64,000 bases of DNA from CBCXVS01 sp965178525 (GTDB lineage Bacteria; Tectomicrobia; Entotheonellia; Entotheonellales; Entotheonellaceae): assembly GCA_965178525.1 (NCBI GenBank), contig CBCXVS010000002.1:38035-102034 (forward strand). The letters run 5' to 3'. The first letter of the stretch is position 1. Each line of letters opens with the position of its first letter. Shown one piece after another: positions 16,744-25,980 of this stretch. A model generated the notes under the pieces. The model was not told where the DNA came from. It saw only the letters and a program-made list of their open reading frames with translations, and ran no database searches. Position numbers and translations under genes: made by a program.

Positions 16744-17355
16744 TTACAAGGTGAGGTGGGACACATCGTTGAGGCTCACGGCGCGCCAAGCGGTTCCGTC
16801 AGCCGCGAGCGTGTGAATGGCGCAGTTGTCGTTGCCGAACGTTCGCTTGCCCGCATACCCCAGCCCCAGGGATTCGAGCCCCAAGACCGTACAGATGCCA
16901 CTGTGGGTGGCGATAATGATGCGCGGGGCATCGGTAACTTGAAGAATGTCGCGTAGCGCCTGCACGCCCCGTTCGTAGAATCGCCGCCACGTTTCCCCAC
17001 CCGGCGGCGGCACCTCGTACGGACAGGCGCGCCGCGCCGCATAGCGTTCCGGATCCCGCGCCTGAATCTGGGCCGAGCTCAGCCCTTGCCAGGCGCCAAA
17101 ATGCATTTCGCGCAGTCCCGGCTTTTGAATCACGCGCAACCCGGTTTCCCGGCCGATGATCTGTGCGGTTTCATAGGCCCGCAACAAGTCGCTACTGTAG
17201 AGTGCCGTGGCGCCGACCTGCGTCAGCCGTTGCGCCGCCAGGGCGGCCTGGGCGCGTCCTGCCGCATTGAGTGGGGTGTCGAGCTGCCCCTGGATGGATT
17301 TTGCCTGATTCCAGTCGGTCGCGCCGTGCCGCACGATGTAAATGAGGCGCTGCAT
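16744..17355 (-). CDS. Histidine phosphatase (phosphoglycerate-mutase-like) family protein
   Basis: 203 residues with the RHG phosphohistidine motif near the N-terminus (IYIVRHGATDWNQAKSIQGQ, LDTPLN) and the second catalytic His in IIIATHSGICTVL (about residue 155). The family includes GpmB-like, CobC-like and broad-specificity phosphatases. GLREMHFGAWQGLSSAQIQ is the usual glutamate-bearing loop. The substrate is not determinable. It starts 5 bp after the cysS stop, so the two are probably cotranscribed. Confidence 0.9.
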   Translation of the reverse strand: MQRLIYIVRHGATDWNQAKSIQGQLDTPLNAAGRAQAALAAQRLTQVGATALYSSDLLRAYETAQIIGRETGLRVIQKPGLREMHFGAWQGLSSAQIQARDPERYAARRACPYEVPPPGGETWRRFYERGVQALRDILQVTDAPRIIIATHSGICTVLGLESLGLGYAGKRTFGNDNCAIHTLAADGTAWRAVSLNDVSHLTL

Positions 17356-17360
17356 GGCGC

Positions 17361-18752
17361 TTAAACCCGCTTCAAACGTGAGCCCTGAGGCGTATCCTCG
17401 ACCACGTAGTCGAGCTGCCGCAGGTCGTCGCGGATGGCATCGGCTCGGGCAAAATCACGCCGTTTCCGCGCCTCCTGCCGTTCGAGCAGCAAAGCTTCGG
17501 CCCGACTATCGTGCGCCTCTGCATCGGGATGTAGCAGGCCGAGCACGGTATCGAAACGCCGCATCAGAGCGCTCACCTGCTGCGCCGCGGCGGCGCTGAG
17601 TTGCTTCTGCGCCAAGGCGCGATTGACCTCGCGCACCATTTCAAAGATGGCGCCCAGGGCGCCAGCGATGTTGAGGTCGTCGTCAAGCGAGGTTTCAAAG
17701 CGTTCTTGGGTCTGCCGCAGGATGGGCGCCACGTCATACCCGGCGCCACCGGCCGTCTCCAGCGCGTTCATAAAGTCGAGGAGGCGCTGTACCGAATTCT
17801 CCGCACTATGCAGACTGTCCAAGGTGAAATTCATCGGTTGCCGGTAATGCGTCGACAGCAGGGCATATCGCAGTCCCCTGGGCTTAAACCCCTTATCCAG
17901 GAGATCGCGCAGGGTATAAAAATTCCCCAGCGACTTGGACATTTTTTGGTTGTCCACGAGCAGATGCCGGCAGTGCAGCCAGTAATTGACAAATTGGGTT
18001 CCGGTCGCCGCCTCTGATTGCGCGATCTCATTTTCGTGATGCGGGAAAATGTTGTCCTCGCCGCCAGTATGAATGTCGAAATGCGTGCCCAGATACTTCA
18101 TGGACATGGCCGAGCACTCGATGTGCCAGCCGGGGCGGCCGCGGCCGAGATCGGTATCCCAATAAATCTCGCCATCCTCCCGCGTCCAGGCTTTCCAGAG
18201 GGCAAAATCCTGCACGCTGTCTTTGGCATATTCGTCGCTGTCCACCCGGCCGCTAGCGCCGCTCTGCAAGGCCTCGGGATCGAAATGGGCCAGTTTGCCG
18301 TAGGTGGGAAAACAGTCGATGCGAAAATACACCGAGCCGTCGGCCTCATAAGCGTAACCGCGCTCCAGGAGCTGTTTGATGATGTCCACCATCTCGGTAA
18401 TATGATCGGTGGCGGCTGGGTAGACTTCGGCCGGTTCAATGTGCAAGGTCCGCAGATCCTCAAAAAAAGCTTGCTTGTATATCGCCGTGAACTCGTGCAG
18501 CGCCATCCCGGCTTGCTGCGAGTCCCGGATCAATTTGTCCTCCACGTCGGTGAGGTTCATGATTTGCGTGACCTCGTAGCCCCGATACTGCAAGTAGCGC
18601 CGCAGGAGGTCCTCAAACATGTAGGCGCGAAAGTTGCCAATATGCGCGTAGTTGTACACGGTTGGGCCACAGGTGTACATGCCGACTTTCCCCTGCTTCA
18701 TCGGCTGAAAAGCTTCTTTTTGTCGGGTCATCGTGTTGTAGAATTGTAACAT
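17361..18752 (-). CDS. cysS: Cysteinyl-tRNA synthetase
   Basis: Class I synthetase for tRNA-Cys, about 463 residues. The start chosen is ATG 18752 (MLQFYNTMTRQKEAF) because that is where family homology begins; the frame extends 11 codons further. Zn-binding Cys in GMYTCGPTVYNYAHIGNFRA (with the HIGH-like HIGN), WHIECSAMSMKYLG, HHENEIAQSEA and KMSKSLGN (KMSKS) are all present, and the C-terminal anticodon-binding helices end in RRDFARADAIRDDLRQL. Intact. Confidence 0.97.
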   Translation of the reverse strand: MLQFYNTMTRQKEAFQPMKQGKVGMYTCGPTVYNYAHIGNFRAYMFEDLLRRYLQYRGYEVTQIMNLTDVEDKLIRDSQQAGMALHEFTAIYKQAFFEDLRTLHIEPAEVYPAATDHITEMVDIIKQLLERGYAYEADGSVYFRIDCFPTYGKLAHFDPEALQSGASGRVDSDEYAKDSVQDFALWKAWTREDGEIYWDTDLGRGRPGWHIECSAMSMKYLGTHFDIHTGGEDNIFPHHENEIAQSEAATGTQFVNYWLHCRHLLVDNQKMSKSLGNFYTLRDLLDKGFKPRGLRYALLSTHYRQPMNFTLDSLHSAENSVQRLLDFMNALETAGGAGYDVAPILRQTQERFETSLDDDLNIAGALGAIFEMVREVNRALAQKQLSAAAAQQVSALMRRFDTVLGLLHPDAEAHDSRAEALLLERQEARKRRDFARADAIRDDLRQLDYVVEDTPQGSRLKRV

Positions 18753-19302
18753 GAGTGCACAGTGCCTTCTCTGCAAAGGACTCAAGGACTAGGGCCTCTC
18801 TACCTTGATATGTGGCGTCAGAGGAAAGATAGGCGTTTTTAGGCGTTTTATGGTGTCTAAATACTTCTAAAGCCGGTCTGAATCACGATGCGGCGATTGT
18901 AGCTAGGGGCTCGCGGCTTGTCAACCGGTTTGCGGGATGGACTTGCAGGCCCGTCGCTCAACGCAGCGCTGAAATGGTCTCCTGCGATCGAATATGATGA
19001 AAAACTGATTCTCTATCTCAGCTATCAACACAGAGCACCGGATGTACCGTTTTCTCAGGCGCTTAGCCAGACCTTACGCCAGCTTTGGTAGGATCACTTT
19101 CCGAGGAATTGGCTGCTCGTCTCAGCCCCGTTGCAGGCCGTCTGCCGCAGATTCTGGAATTAGGTCTGCGCGAATCCAACGCCGCGAATCAATCTTGCGG
19201 AAAACGAAGAATGCGCAGAACGGGGTCAGAGTACACTCGTATTGATCTCCTCTCGTCTACGCCGATATCTGAGAATGATGTCCGCAAGCTGTCTATCCGG
19301 AT
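18753..19302. other. Intergenic region with a possible small-gene remnant
   Basis: No intact gene. At about 19092-19190 the + strand reads LSEELAARLSPVAGRLPQIL then ELGLRESNAA, a string resembling the C-terminal half of short antitoxin-like proteins, but the start and end are not convincing. The rest shows no recognisable feature apart from the promoter/operator at 19303. Confidence 0.35.
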
Positions 19303-19326
19303 CGTTCTTTTGGTATAATAAGAACG
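19303..19326 (+). promoter_or_regulatory. Inverted-repeat operator overlapping a -10 box ahead of the acyl-CoA dehydrogenase
   Basis: CGTTCTT-N10-AAGAACG is a perfect 7-bp dyad whose spacer contains TATAAT (19314-19319). The -35 region (GTCTAT at 17-bp spacing) is poor. This layout suggests a repressor or activator covering the promoter of the gene at 19442. Two TCTAGA palindromes follow within 50 bp. Confidence 0.5.
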
Positions 19327-19441
19327 AGGAAAGTTCTAGACCGGATTCCCGAGCTATCTAGAAAATTGCCACCGCATTGACGCGGCACTTTATAAGGGTG
19401 CGCGTGTCTCCCCATAAAGCCATCGGAAGAAGGATAAACAT

Positions 19442-20635
19442 ATGTTTCGCCACATCGATACCTATCTCGAATCCCTCGTAGATGAGGAACGCTTCGCATT
19501 TTACCAGGCGGTGTGCGACTTTGGAGAAAAAGAAATCGCCCCGCATCTCTTGACGTGGGAACGTCAACATTGCCTGCTGCCGGATGAGATCATCGCGGCG
19601 ATGGGCGCCATCGGCTTGTTTGGTCTCACCGTCGACGAACGCTATGGGGGCCAGGGCGGTGACATTCAAGATCTCGTCTTGATGGGACTTGCCCTCGGCT
19701 ATAGCAGCCACAGTGTCGCGATTACGCCGGGAGCGGCCGCTAGCCTTGGCATTCGCCCGCTGCAGCTCAGCGGCAATGAGGCGCAAAAAGCCGCCCATCT
19801 GCCGGCGCTAGCCATGGGCAAGCGGATGTGTATCTTCGGGCTCTCCGAGCCCGGGCGCGGCTCCGATGCGGCCAATCCTGAAGTCACCGCCATCCGCGTC
19901 AATGGCACGTGGCAACTGCGGGGCGAAAAGTGCTGGTCGACCAATGCGAAATGGGCCAGTCATATCATTGTCCATGCCATGAGCAATCCCGAAGGGCGTC
20001 CAGGCCATCGCTCCACCTGCTTCCTGGTTCCCATGGACGATCCCAACGTGCATTACCAGGAGATGCAGGGCAAACAAGTGTGGATGCAATCCTCCACCGG
20101 TGCGATTGCGCTGGATCATGTGGAGGTCGCCGACGACGCCATCATTGGGGAGGAAAACGAGGGATTTAAAGTTATGGCGAACACGCTCAACGGCGGACGG
20201 CTGTTCATCGCCACCTTGTCGCTCGCCTCGCTGGCCTACGCCATCGATACCTGTCGCCAGTATGCGCAGGAACGCATCCAGTTCGGAAACCGGCCCATCG
20301 GCCGCTTTCAACGGGTGCAGGATGTGATTCTCGACATGGATATTGCCCTCGAGCAGGGTCTGACCTGGTTATTGCATCTGGTCAAACAGTACAATGCGGG
20401 TACAATGCCACGGGAGTCTGCCGCCAAAGTGAAGATCGAATGCTCGCGCCGGGCCTCCGAACTCTATACTCTGGCGATGGAAATGTGCGGCGGTGTGGCC
20501 TGCCTGGATGAGTTCGGCTTGATGCGTCACGCGCGTGATTTGTTTGTCTGCCGCGTTGGGGAAGGCAGTAACTTCGCCCTCAAAACGCTGGCAACCAAAC
20601 CTCTGATGCCCGGTATTGCCGATCTGATGCAGTAG
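19442..20635 (+). CDS. Acyl-CoA dehydrogenase
   Basis: FAD-dependent alpha,beta-oxidation of an acyl-CoA, 397 residues, normal family length. Visible features are FGLTVDERYGGQGGDIQDLV (N-terminal domain), CIFGLSEPGRGSDAANPEVT and KCWSTNAKWASHIIVHA (FAD/substrate loops), and RIQFGNRPIGRFQRVQDVIL in the C-terminal helices. The GEGSNFALKTL segment occupies the place of the catalytic E-G-T motif. EMCGGVACLDEFGLMRHARD is the conserved FAD-binding turn. The chain-length specificity is unknown. An AGAAGG lies 10 nt before the ATG. Possibly operonic with serC, although the latter has its own leader. Confidence 0.95.
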   Translation: MFRHIDTYLESLVDEERFAFYQAVCDFGEKEIAPHLLTWERQHCLLPDEIIAAMGAIGLFGLTVDERYGGQGGDIQDLVLMGLALGYSSHSVAITPGAAASLGIRPLQLSGNEAQKAAHLPALAMGKRMCIFGLSEPGRGSDAANPEVTAIRVNGTWQLRGEKCWSTNAKWASHIIVHAMSNPEGRPGHRSTCFLVPMDDPNVHYQEMQGKQVWMQSSTGAIALDHVEVADDAIIGEENEGFKVMANTLNGGRLFIATLSLASLAYAIDTCRQYAQERIQFGNRPIGRFQRVQDVILDMDIALEQGLTWLLHLVKQYNAGTMPRESAAKVKIECSRRASELYTLAMEMCGGVACLDEFGLMRHARDLFVCRVGEGSNFALKTLATKPLMPGIADLMQ

Positions 20636-20722
20636 TTTAAGTACCTGGACAGAATGACATTATACATTTCTCCAGAGGAAAGATATCAATTTAATTTTGT
20701 TTCAGTACTTGTAAGGACGCTC

Positions 20723-21811
20723 ATGCCCCAACGTGTACACAATTTCAATGCGGGTCCCGCGGCTTTGCCTCTGCCGGTGCTCGAGCAGGTGCAACACGAC
20801 CTGCTCGACTTTGCCGGCTCCGGCATGTCGATTTTGGAAATGAGTCATCGTAGTGCGACTTACGAGCAGGTGCATGATCAAACGCTTGCCGACCTGCGTA
20901 CGTTGCTCCAATGTTCTGAGGATTATGCGATGATCTTCATGGGCGGCGGCGCCTTGAGCCAATTCGCCCTGGTGGCGATGAATATCCTACCCACCGGGGC
21001 CCACGCCGACTATCTTCTGACCGGTACGTGGAGCACCACGGCGCTCAAAGAAGCTCAAAAACTCGGCGATGCCCGCCCGCTCTGGTCCAGTGCCGAGACG
21101 CATTTTGACCGCGTCCCTTTGACAAGCGATTATCGTGTCGATCCGGCAGCGGCATATCTCCACTACACCAGCAATAACACCATCGTTGGCACGCAATTTT
21201 CCCTGGCGCCGGAAACCGGGGAGGTGCCCCTGGTTTGCGACATGTCCTCGGACATTCTCAGTCAGCCAGTGAATATCTCCCAATTCGGCCTGATTTATGC
21301 CGGGGCACAGAAAAATGCCGGGCCGGCGGGCGTCACCATGGTCATCATCCGGCGCGATCTTCTCGGCCGCTGTCCCGCCGATCTTCCCACCCCGTTCAAC
21401 TATGCCGCGATTGCGGCCGGGAACTCGCTGCACAACACGCCGCCGGTGTTTGCCATTTATATCGTGGGCCTAGTCGCGGCGCACCTGCTGGAGCAGGGCG
21501 GTCTCACTGCAATCGCCACGTACAACGAGCAAAAAGCAACGCGTGTCTACGCCGCCATTGACGACTCGGGGGGCTTTTATCGTGGCGGCGCACAGCCCCA
21601 TAGCCGTTCCCTGATGAATGTCACATTCCGTCTGCCTTCTGAGGAGCTGGAGGCGCACTTTGTCGCCGAGAGCACCGAAGCGGGACTGATCGGTCTCAAG
21701 GGACATCGTTCGGTCGGGGGCATCCGCGCCTCCCTGTATAACGCGGTGTCCCTCGAATCGGCGCAAGCCCTGGTCGATTTCATGGCCGATTTTCGCCAAC
21801 GCAGAGGATAA
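20723..21811 (+). CDS. serC: Phosphoserine aminotransferase
   Basis: PLP enzyme of serine biosynthesis (and of pyridoxal 5'-phosphate synthesis), 362 residues. The start chosen is ATG 20723 (MPQRVHNFNAGPAALP), with AAGGA 7 nt upstream; an in-frame ATG at 20654 gives 23 extra residues not typical of the family. The PLP lysine is in YAGAQKNAGPAGVTMVIIRR, and FMGGGALSQFALVAMN binds the phosphate. The C-terminal GLKGHRSVGGIRASLYNA contains the conserved substrate Arg. Intact; a heptamer array begins four bases after the stop codon. Confidence 0.96.
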   Translation: MPQRVHNFNAGPAALPLPVLEQVQHDLLDFAGSGMSILEMSHRSATYEQVHDQTLADLRTLLQCSEDYAMIFMGGGALSQFALVAMNILPTGAHADYLLTGTWSTTALKEAQKLGDARPLWSSAETHFDRVPLTSDYRVDPAAAYLHYTSNNTIVGTQFSLAPETGEVPLVCDMSSDILSQPVNISQFGLIYAGAQKNAGPAGVTMVIIRRDLLGRCPADLPTPFNYAAIAAGNSLHNTPPVFAIYIVGLVAAHLLEQGGLTAIATYNEQKATRVYAAIDDSGGFYRGGAQPHSRSLMNVTFRLPSEELEAHFVAESTEAGLIGLKGHRSVGGIRASLYNAVSLESAQALVDFMADFRQRRG

Positions 21812-21815
21812 CATC

Positions 21816-21847
21816 GAATGCGGAATGCGGAATGCGGAATGCGGAAT
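21816..21847 (+). repeat. GAATGCG heptamer array (4.6 copies)
   Basis: Four perfect copies of GAATGCG followed by GAAT, starting 5 bases after the serC stop. The same unit and the same GAAT ending recur at 24896-24927 (minus orientation) and 44462-44479. Confidence 0.9.
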
Positions 21848-21855
21848 TAAAGATT

Positions 21856-21920
21856 TAAGGACGCGAAGGTTACGGAGAATCAAAACGCCTTTTTCCTCTT
21901 CGCGCTCCTTCGCGTCCTTA
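21856..21920. terminator. Long dyad between convergent serC and lon
   Basis: TAAGGACGCGAAGG (21856-21869) and CCTTCGCGTCCTTA (21907-21920) are perfect 14-bp inverted copies around a 37-nt spacer that contains a T/C-rich run. Sited between converging genes, it may terminate both. The CTTCGCG core resembles the low-complexity insertion at 30780. Confidence 0.5.
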
Positions 21921-21942
21921 GCGGATCCGTTTTTACCCGGCT

Positions 21943-24310
21943 TTACACGGCGATCTCTGTGTAATAGGCTAATTCGAGAGCCGGGATCGCATCGTGAATC
22001 ACCTCCATGAAATGCTCCACGAAGATGAACGCCATGTCCTCACGCACGGCTTCTGGAAGTTTCCGCAAATCCTTGGCATTGGCCTTCGGCAGAATCACGC
22101 GTGTCAAACCGGCGCGCCGGGCAGCCAGCACTTTTTCTTTGATGCCCCCAACAGGTAGCACCAGGCCGGAGAGCGTGATTTCGCCGGTCATAGCGGTATC
22201 GTCACGCACCGGCTTCTTGGCGAGCAACGAGGTCAACGCTGTCGCCATAGCGATGCCAGCCGAGGGGCCGTCCTTCGGGGTGGCGCCGGCCGGGACGTGA
22301 ATGTGCAGGCCATTCTCGTCAAAACGCCGAGCTTTGATGCCAAACTGCGACGCTTCAGCCCATAGGAGATTGCGGGCGATTTCGGCCGATTCACGCATGA
22401 CGTCACCGAGCTGACCCGTCAAGGTTAACCCTTTGCCACCCGGCAACGTCTTCGCCTCAACGTAGAGCACATCGCCGCCGGTCGGGGTGACGGCCAATCC
22501 GGCGACAACGCCTGCCGGCATCTTTTGCCGCGCCGCTTCGACACGGTAGACCTCCGGCCCCAGCAGCTCCTCCAAGTCTTCCGGTTCGAGATGGGTAGAC
22601 AACGGTTCTTGCATCGCGACCTTGCGAGCGATTTTCTGCGCCACACGGCCGATTGTGCGCTCCAATTGGCGGACGCCCGCCTCGCGCGCGTACGTACGCG
22701 CGTACGTAATGGCTGATCATCCGCTGCAAGGTCGTCTCGGCAAGTCGACATTGCTCGAGCTGCAATCCCGTCTGCTCGATTTGCCGCGGCGCCAGATACT
22801 GCTGGGCGATGACGAGCTTTTCTTCCTCGCTATAGCCCGGCAGCGCCAGGATTTCCACGCGGTCGAGCAAGGGCGCGGGAACCGTTTCGATCGTATTGGC
22901 CGTGCACACAAAGAAGGTGCGCGACAGATCGAACGGCAAATCGAGGTAGTGGTCCCGAAACGTATGATTCTGGGCCGGATCCAGGATCTCCAGTAAAGCC
23001 GAGGCCGGATCGCCCCGGAAATCACGGCCAAGCTTGTCGATCTCATCCAGCATCAGCACCGGATTACGCACCCCGGCCCGGCGCACGGCTTGCAAGATGC
23101 GGCCCGGCAACGCCCCGATGTAGGTACGCCGGTGCCCACGCAGTTCGGCTTCGTCATGCATGCCGCCAAGGGAGAAACGCTCAAAGCGGCGGCCCAGCGC
23201 CCGCGCGATGGACTGCCCCAGGCTGGTTTTACCCACACCCGGCGGTCCCACCAGACAGAGAATAGGACTCGCCGCATCCGGTTTGAGCGACATGACGGCC
23301 AGGTGCTCGATCATGCGATCTTTGACCTCATCGAGCCCGAAATGATCCTCGTTCAAAATCGTTTGCGCCTGGGACAAATCGAGCTGGTCTGTGGTCTCCG
23401 TCATCCAGGGCAACTCCAACGCGAAATCTAAATAACTCCGCAACACCTGATAATCCGGCGCTGCCGGCGCGAGTTGCTGCAAGCGTCCCAATTCACGTTC
23501 GAGTTCCGCGCGGATGTCGTCAGGCAGCTCGGCCTCGTCCAGGCGTTGCCGCAAGAGGGCGGCCTCGTCCTGCTCGCCGTCTTCACCCAGCTCTTTTTTG
23601 ATCTGCTTGAGCTGCTGCCGCAACACATAGTCGCGCTGGTGTTTGTCCAATTCTTCCTGCGCGTCGCCAGCGATTTTGTGCCGCAGCTCCAGAATCCGCA
23701 CCTCTTTCGACAGGCGTTTATGCACCTGTTGCAACAGGTTTGGCACCTGATCGACCGCTAATAGTCCAACCGCGGCCGCGGTCTCTATATTGAGCAAGGT
23801 GATGACCAGATAAGCCAGCGTCGCCGGGTCTTCCGTCTGCATCAGCAGCGCCGCCATGTCTTGAGGCACGCCTCCCAGTTGCCGCACGGCCTGCCCAACC
23901 AATTCCCGGATATTACGGAAGAGCGCAGCCGTTTCCTCCGACGTATCGCGTAGCTGCGGCAACGGCGTCACGACAGCCTGGAGATAGGGCGAGGTCTGCG
24001 TGGCCGCGTCAAGGGTAACCCGCTCCATCCCTTGCAAAAAGACCTGCAGCACGTTGTCCTGCCGCGGCAGCACACGGGCGACAATAGCCAGCGTCGCGGT
24101 GGGATACAAGTCGTCCAACCCGGAAACGGGTTTTTCGGGATCGCGCTGGACTGCCACCACGATCTTCTGCCCCTCTGAAGTCTGTGCCGCTTCCACGGCA
24201 GCCACGGATTGAGGACGCCCCACCGCAACGGGCATGAAAAGGTCAGGAAATAACACGGTGTTTTTGAGGGGCAATACCGGATAAGCCGTTTGCGATGACG
24301 CGTGTGCCAT
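21943..24310 (-). pseudogene. lon: ATP-dependent protease Lon, frameshifted between ATPase and protease domains
   Basis: The frame from ATG 24310 (MAHASSQTAYPVLPLKNTVL) covers the LonN domain, the coiled coil and the AAA+ domain, with Walker A GPPGVGKTSLG, to MISHY near residue 534. It then leaves frame in a run of GTACGCGC units and stops at 22457. The next frame (22665 to 21943) continues LERTIGRVAQKIARKV and carries the intact protease domain, with Ser in KDGPSAGIAMATAL and Lys in GGIKEKVLAARRAG. About 16 extra bases lie at the junction (22 nt where about 6 are expected). The result is either two separate polypeptides or an inactive gene; an assembly error or slippage at the palindrome is equally possible. 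Follows two hsp20 genes. Confidence 0.85.
22691..22708. repeat. Perfect 18-bp palindrome at the lon frameshift
   Basis: TACGTACGCGCGTACGTA is its own reverse complement and lies exactly where Lon leaves frame. It is flanked by further CGCG units, so the tract is prone to slippage or hairpin artefacts. Confidence 0.85.
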
Positions 24311-24471
24311 ACCATTTTCCTCCGTATCAGTGCCTGAACAGACTTAAATTCATCTCTTTTCTCTGGAAAAACGATGCCGCTCATGTTGTCCAGGAACTTA
24401 CCAATGCTGACATGCCGTTTCCCCTGCCGGACAGCGGGCAGGGTCCTCTCCCTGCCCGGTTTGCCGCCGCG

Positions 24472-24864
24472 CTAGCTCACCTTCACCTCGACCTTGCGAG
24501 CCTTCGCCGCTTCTGCCTTGGGGAGGTGGAGCCGTAACACGCCATGCGTCAGCTCGGCAGCGATGTGGTCGGCATCAATCGCCTCGCCGAGTTTGAATTG
24601 CCGAAACACGGATGGCACGCCGTATTCCCACCCACCGTTGCCACCCGGCGCAACGTAGCTGGCATGCCCACGAATCGTCAGCACATCGCGGTCCACCCTG
24701 ACGTCCAAGTCGTCCTGTGCGACCCCTGGAACATCAGCGACCACGACCAGCCCCTCTGCGGTCTCAAAGATATCGACCGGCGGCGCCACAAAGCGCTCCT
24801 TTTTCTTCTCTTCCGGCGTGCTCACATTCGTCTCCTCGTTAACCGCGACTGCCTGCTCAGCCAT
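24472..24864 (-). CDS. Hsp20/alpha-crystallin small heat-shock protein (second of pair)
   Basis: 130 residues from ATG 24864, which has TTGGAGG upstream; the frame continues upstream through the heptamer array but that is not coding. The alpha-crystallin domain (about residues 25-125) includes PPVDIFETAEGLVVVADVPG, the central beta-strands and the C-terminal HGVLRLHLPKAEAAKARKVEV with the conserved G-V-L-x-L-x-x-P. It acts as an ATP-independent holdase. Located between the other hsp20 and lon, giving a proteostasis operon. Confidence 0.92.
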   Translation of the reverse strand: MAEQAVAVNEETNVSTPEEKKKERFVAPPVDIFETAEGLVVVADVPGVAQDDLDVRVDRDVLTIRGHASYVAPGGNGGWEYGVPSVFRQFKLGEAIDADHIAAELTHGVLRLHLPKAEAAKARKVEVKVS

Positions 24865-24895
24865 CTGTATATCCTCCAATCTTGTCTTTTTTTCC

Positions 24896-24927
24896 ATTCC
24901 GCATTCCGCATTCCGCATTCCGCATTC
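24896..24927 (-). repeat. GAATGCG heptamer array (4.6 copies) between the two hsp20 genes
   Basis: On the minus strand four GAATGCG copies plus GAAT, starting 3 nt after the stop of the upstream hsp20 gene. Same copy number and same partial end as the array behind serC. Confidence 0.9.
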
Positions 24928-24930
24928 GTC

Positions 24931-25389
24931 CTAGGCTGCCTTGACGCGGATCTGCTTCGGCTCGGCCTTCTCCACCTTCGGTAGCGTCACGATGAGTATC
25001 CCATGGGTATATGACGCGCTAATGCGATCCACATCAATCTCAGCCGGCAGGATGACACGGCGCGTAAACGTGCCGGCAGCCCGCTCCTTGCGGTAAAACA
25101 CCTCCGGGCTATGGCCGTTTTCCGCCTGCGGTTTCTCCCCCGACAGCGTCAGGACATGGCGCTCGACCGCCAGATCCAGCGACTCGGGATCCACACCCGG
25201 CAACACGGCTTCGACATATAGAGCCGCCTCGTCCTCACGGAGCCGGAGCGCCGGATAGCGACCGGCAGAGGCGCCGACGAAGGGGCTGCGGGCTGACCGA
25301 ACCGGCGTCGAGGCGGTCAAGCCGTTCAAAATGGCGTCCATCTCACGCTGCAGGGTATCGATCTCTTTCCACACGTGATGCTGTATCAT
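24931..25389 (-). CDS. Hsp20/alpha-crystallin small heat-shock protein (first of pair)
   Basis: 152 residues from ATG 25389 (MIQHHVWKEIDTLQREMDAI); AGGAG is 10 nt upstream of this codon but only 1 nt from the alternative ATG at 25398. The alpha-crystallin domain runs from YPALRLREDEAALYVEAVLP to SYTHGILIVTLPKVEKAEPK, with the usual PGVDPESLDL and A-G-x-F-x-R segments (AAGTFTRRVILPAEID). Its divergent sequence from the neighbour suggests an ancient duplication or hetero-oligomers. First gene after a sigma-54 promoter. Confidence 0.92.
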   Translation of the reverse strand: MIQHHVWKEIDTLQREMDAILNGLTASTPVRSARSPFVGASAGRYPALRLREDEAALYVEAVLPGVDPESLDLAVERHVLTLSGEKPQAENGHSPEVFYRKERAAGTFTRRVILPAEIDVDRISASYTHGILIVTLPKVEKAEPKQIRVKAA

Positions 25390-25467
25390 GATGATCATGC
25401 TCCTTAGGTCATATGTCGTATGGATCAGGGCCGCTGCGGCCAGCGACCTCGTTGCCCCTGTTAGAGA

Positions 25468-25482
25468 GCAAGAGCCGTGCCA
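25468..25482 (-). promoter_or_regulatory. Sigma-54 promoter of the hsp20-hsp20-lon operon
   Basis: Minus strand TGGCAC-GGCTC-TTGC(T) is a full match to the -24/-12 consensus with 10 nt between GG and GC. The predicted start is near 25456, about 67 nt before the first hsp20 codon. I saw no CIRCE element and no clear sigma-32 promoter. Confidence 0.75.
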
Positions 25483-25564
25483 ACATTTCAACCCATTGAT
25501 TTCATTTGTATTAATATGTTTCACAGCTTTTCTATAGCGCTCTTATGCCGTCGCCCCTCGGCGG

Positions 25565-25581
25565 TGCAACGTTACGTTGCA
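25565..25581. promoter_or_regulatory. 17-bp palindrome, possible activator site for the hsp20 promoter
   Basis: TGCAACGT-T-ACGTTGCA, a perfect 8-1-8 dyad about 90 bp upstream of the -24 element at 25482, the normal distance for a sigma-54 enhancer site. It differs from the TGTCAA-N6-TTGACA sites at 2790-2897, so a different activator is implied. Confidence 0.5.
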
Positions 25582-25701
25582 ACACCTGTGACGTCGCATG
25601 CAGGACGTGACGCTGACATGATAAGATATGATCCAAACTCAGAGGCTATCAATAGAGTTTGGCTGCCAAAATTAGAATTGCTGGCTCGGCAGGGGTTGGG
25701 T

Positions 25702-25730
25702 TTGACACGAGAGAAAGACAGGCGTAGGAT
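25702..25730 (+). promoter_or_regulatory. Sigma-70-type promoter upstream of the solute-binding protein gene
   Basis: TTGACA (25702-25707), 17-nt spacer, TAGGAT (25725-25730). It points toward the gene at 25981 with a leader of about 245 nt. That leader contains an AGGAGG-preceded mini-ORF of nine codons at 25896. Confidence 0.5.
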
Positions 25731-25980
25731 GCTACCTTGCCAAAGCGAACCGCAGAATATCACGTGCTCTCCCAGGTCGATTCGGACGGGCTGACAACAG
25801 AGATCGAACCGAAGGCGCAGCCGGATATCTTCCGACGAGAGGAAGGGCTAGGGTGCGCTTTTTTTGTTGGTGAACCCCTAGGCAAGAGGAGGAACGATGG
25901 ACACCGGCTGGCCGTGTCAGCATGGATAGGTCGCGTTTTTGTCCTTGGCAACCGTCGTCGGTAGAAGAGGAGGAACAGCG

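Noticed and set aside
21816..24927. GAATGCG arrays as CRISPR repeats
   Set aside because: Units are 7 bp, contiguous and without spacers; no cas genes are present.
25896..25925. Nine-codon ORF after AGGAGG (MDTGWPCQHG) as an attenuator leader peptide
   Set aside because: No run of regulatory codons and no clear alternative hairpins; the duplicated AGAGGAGGAAC before the real gene explains the ribosome-site look.
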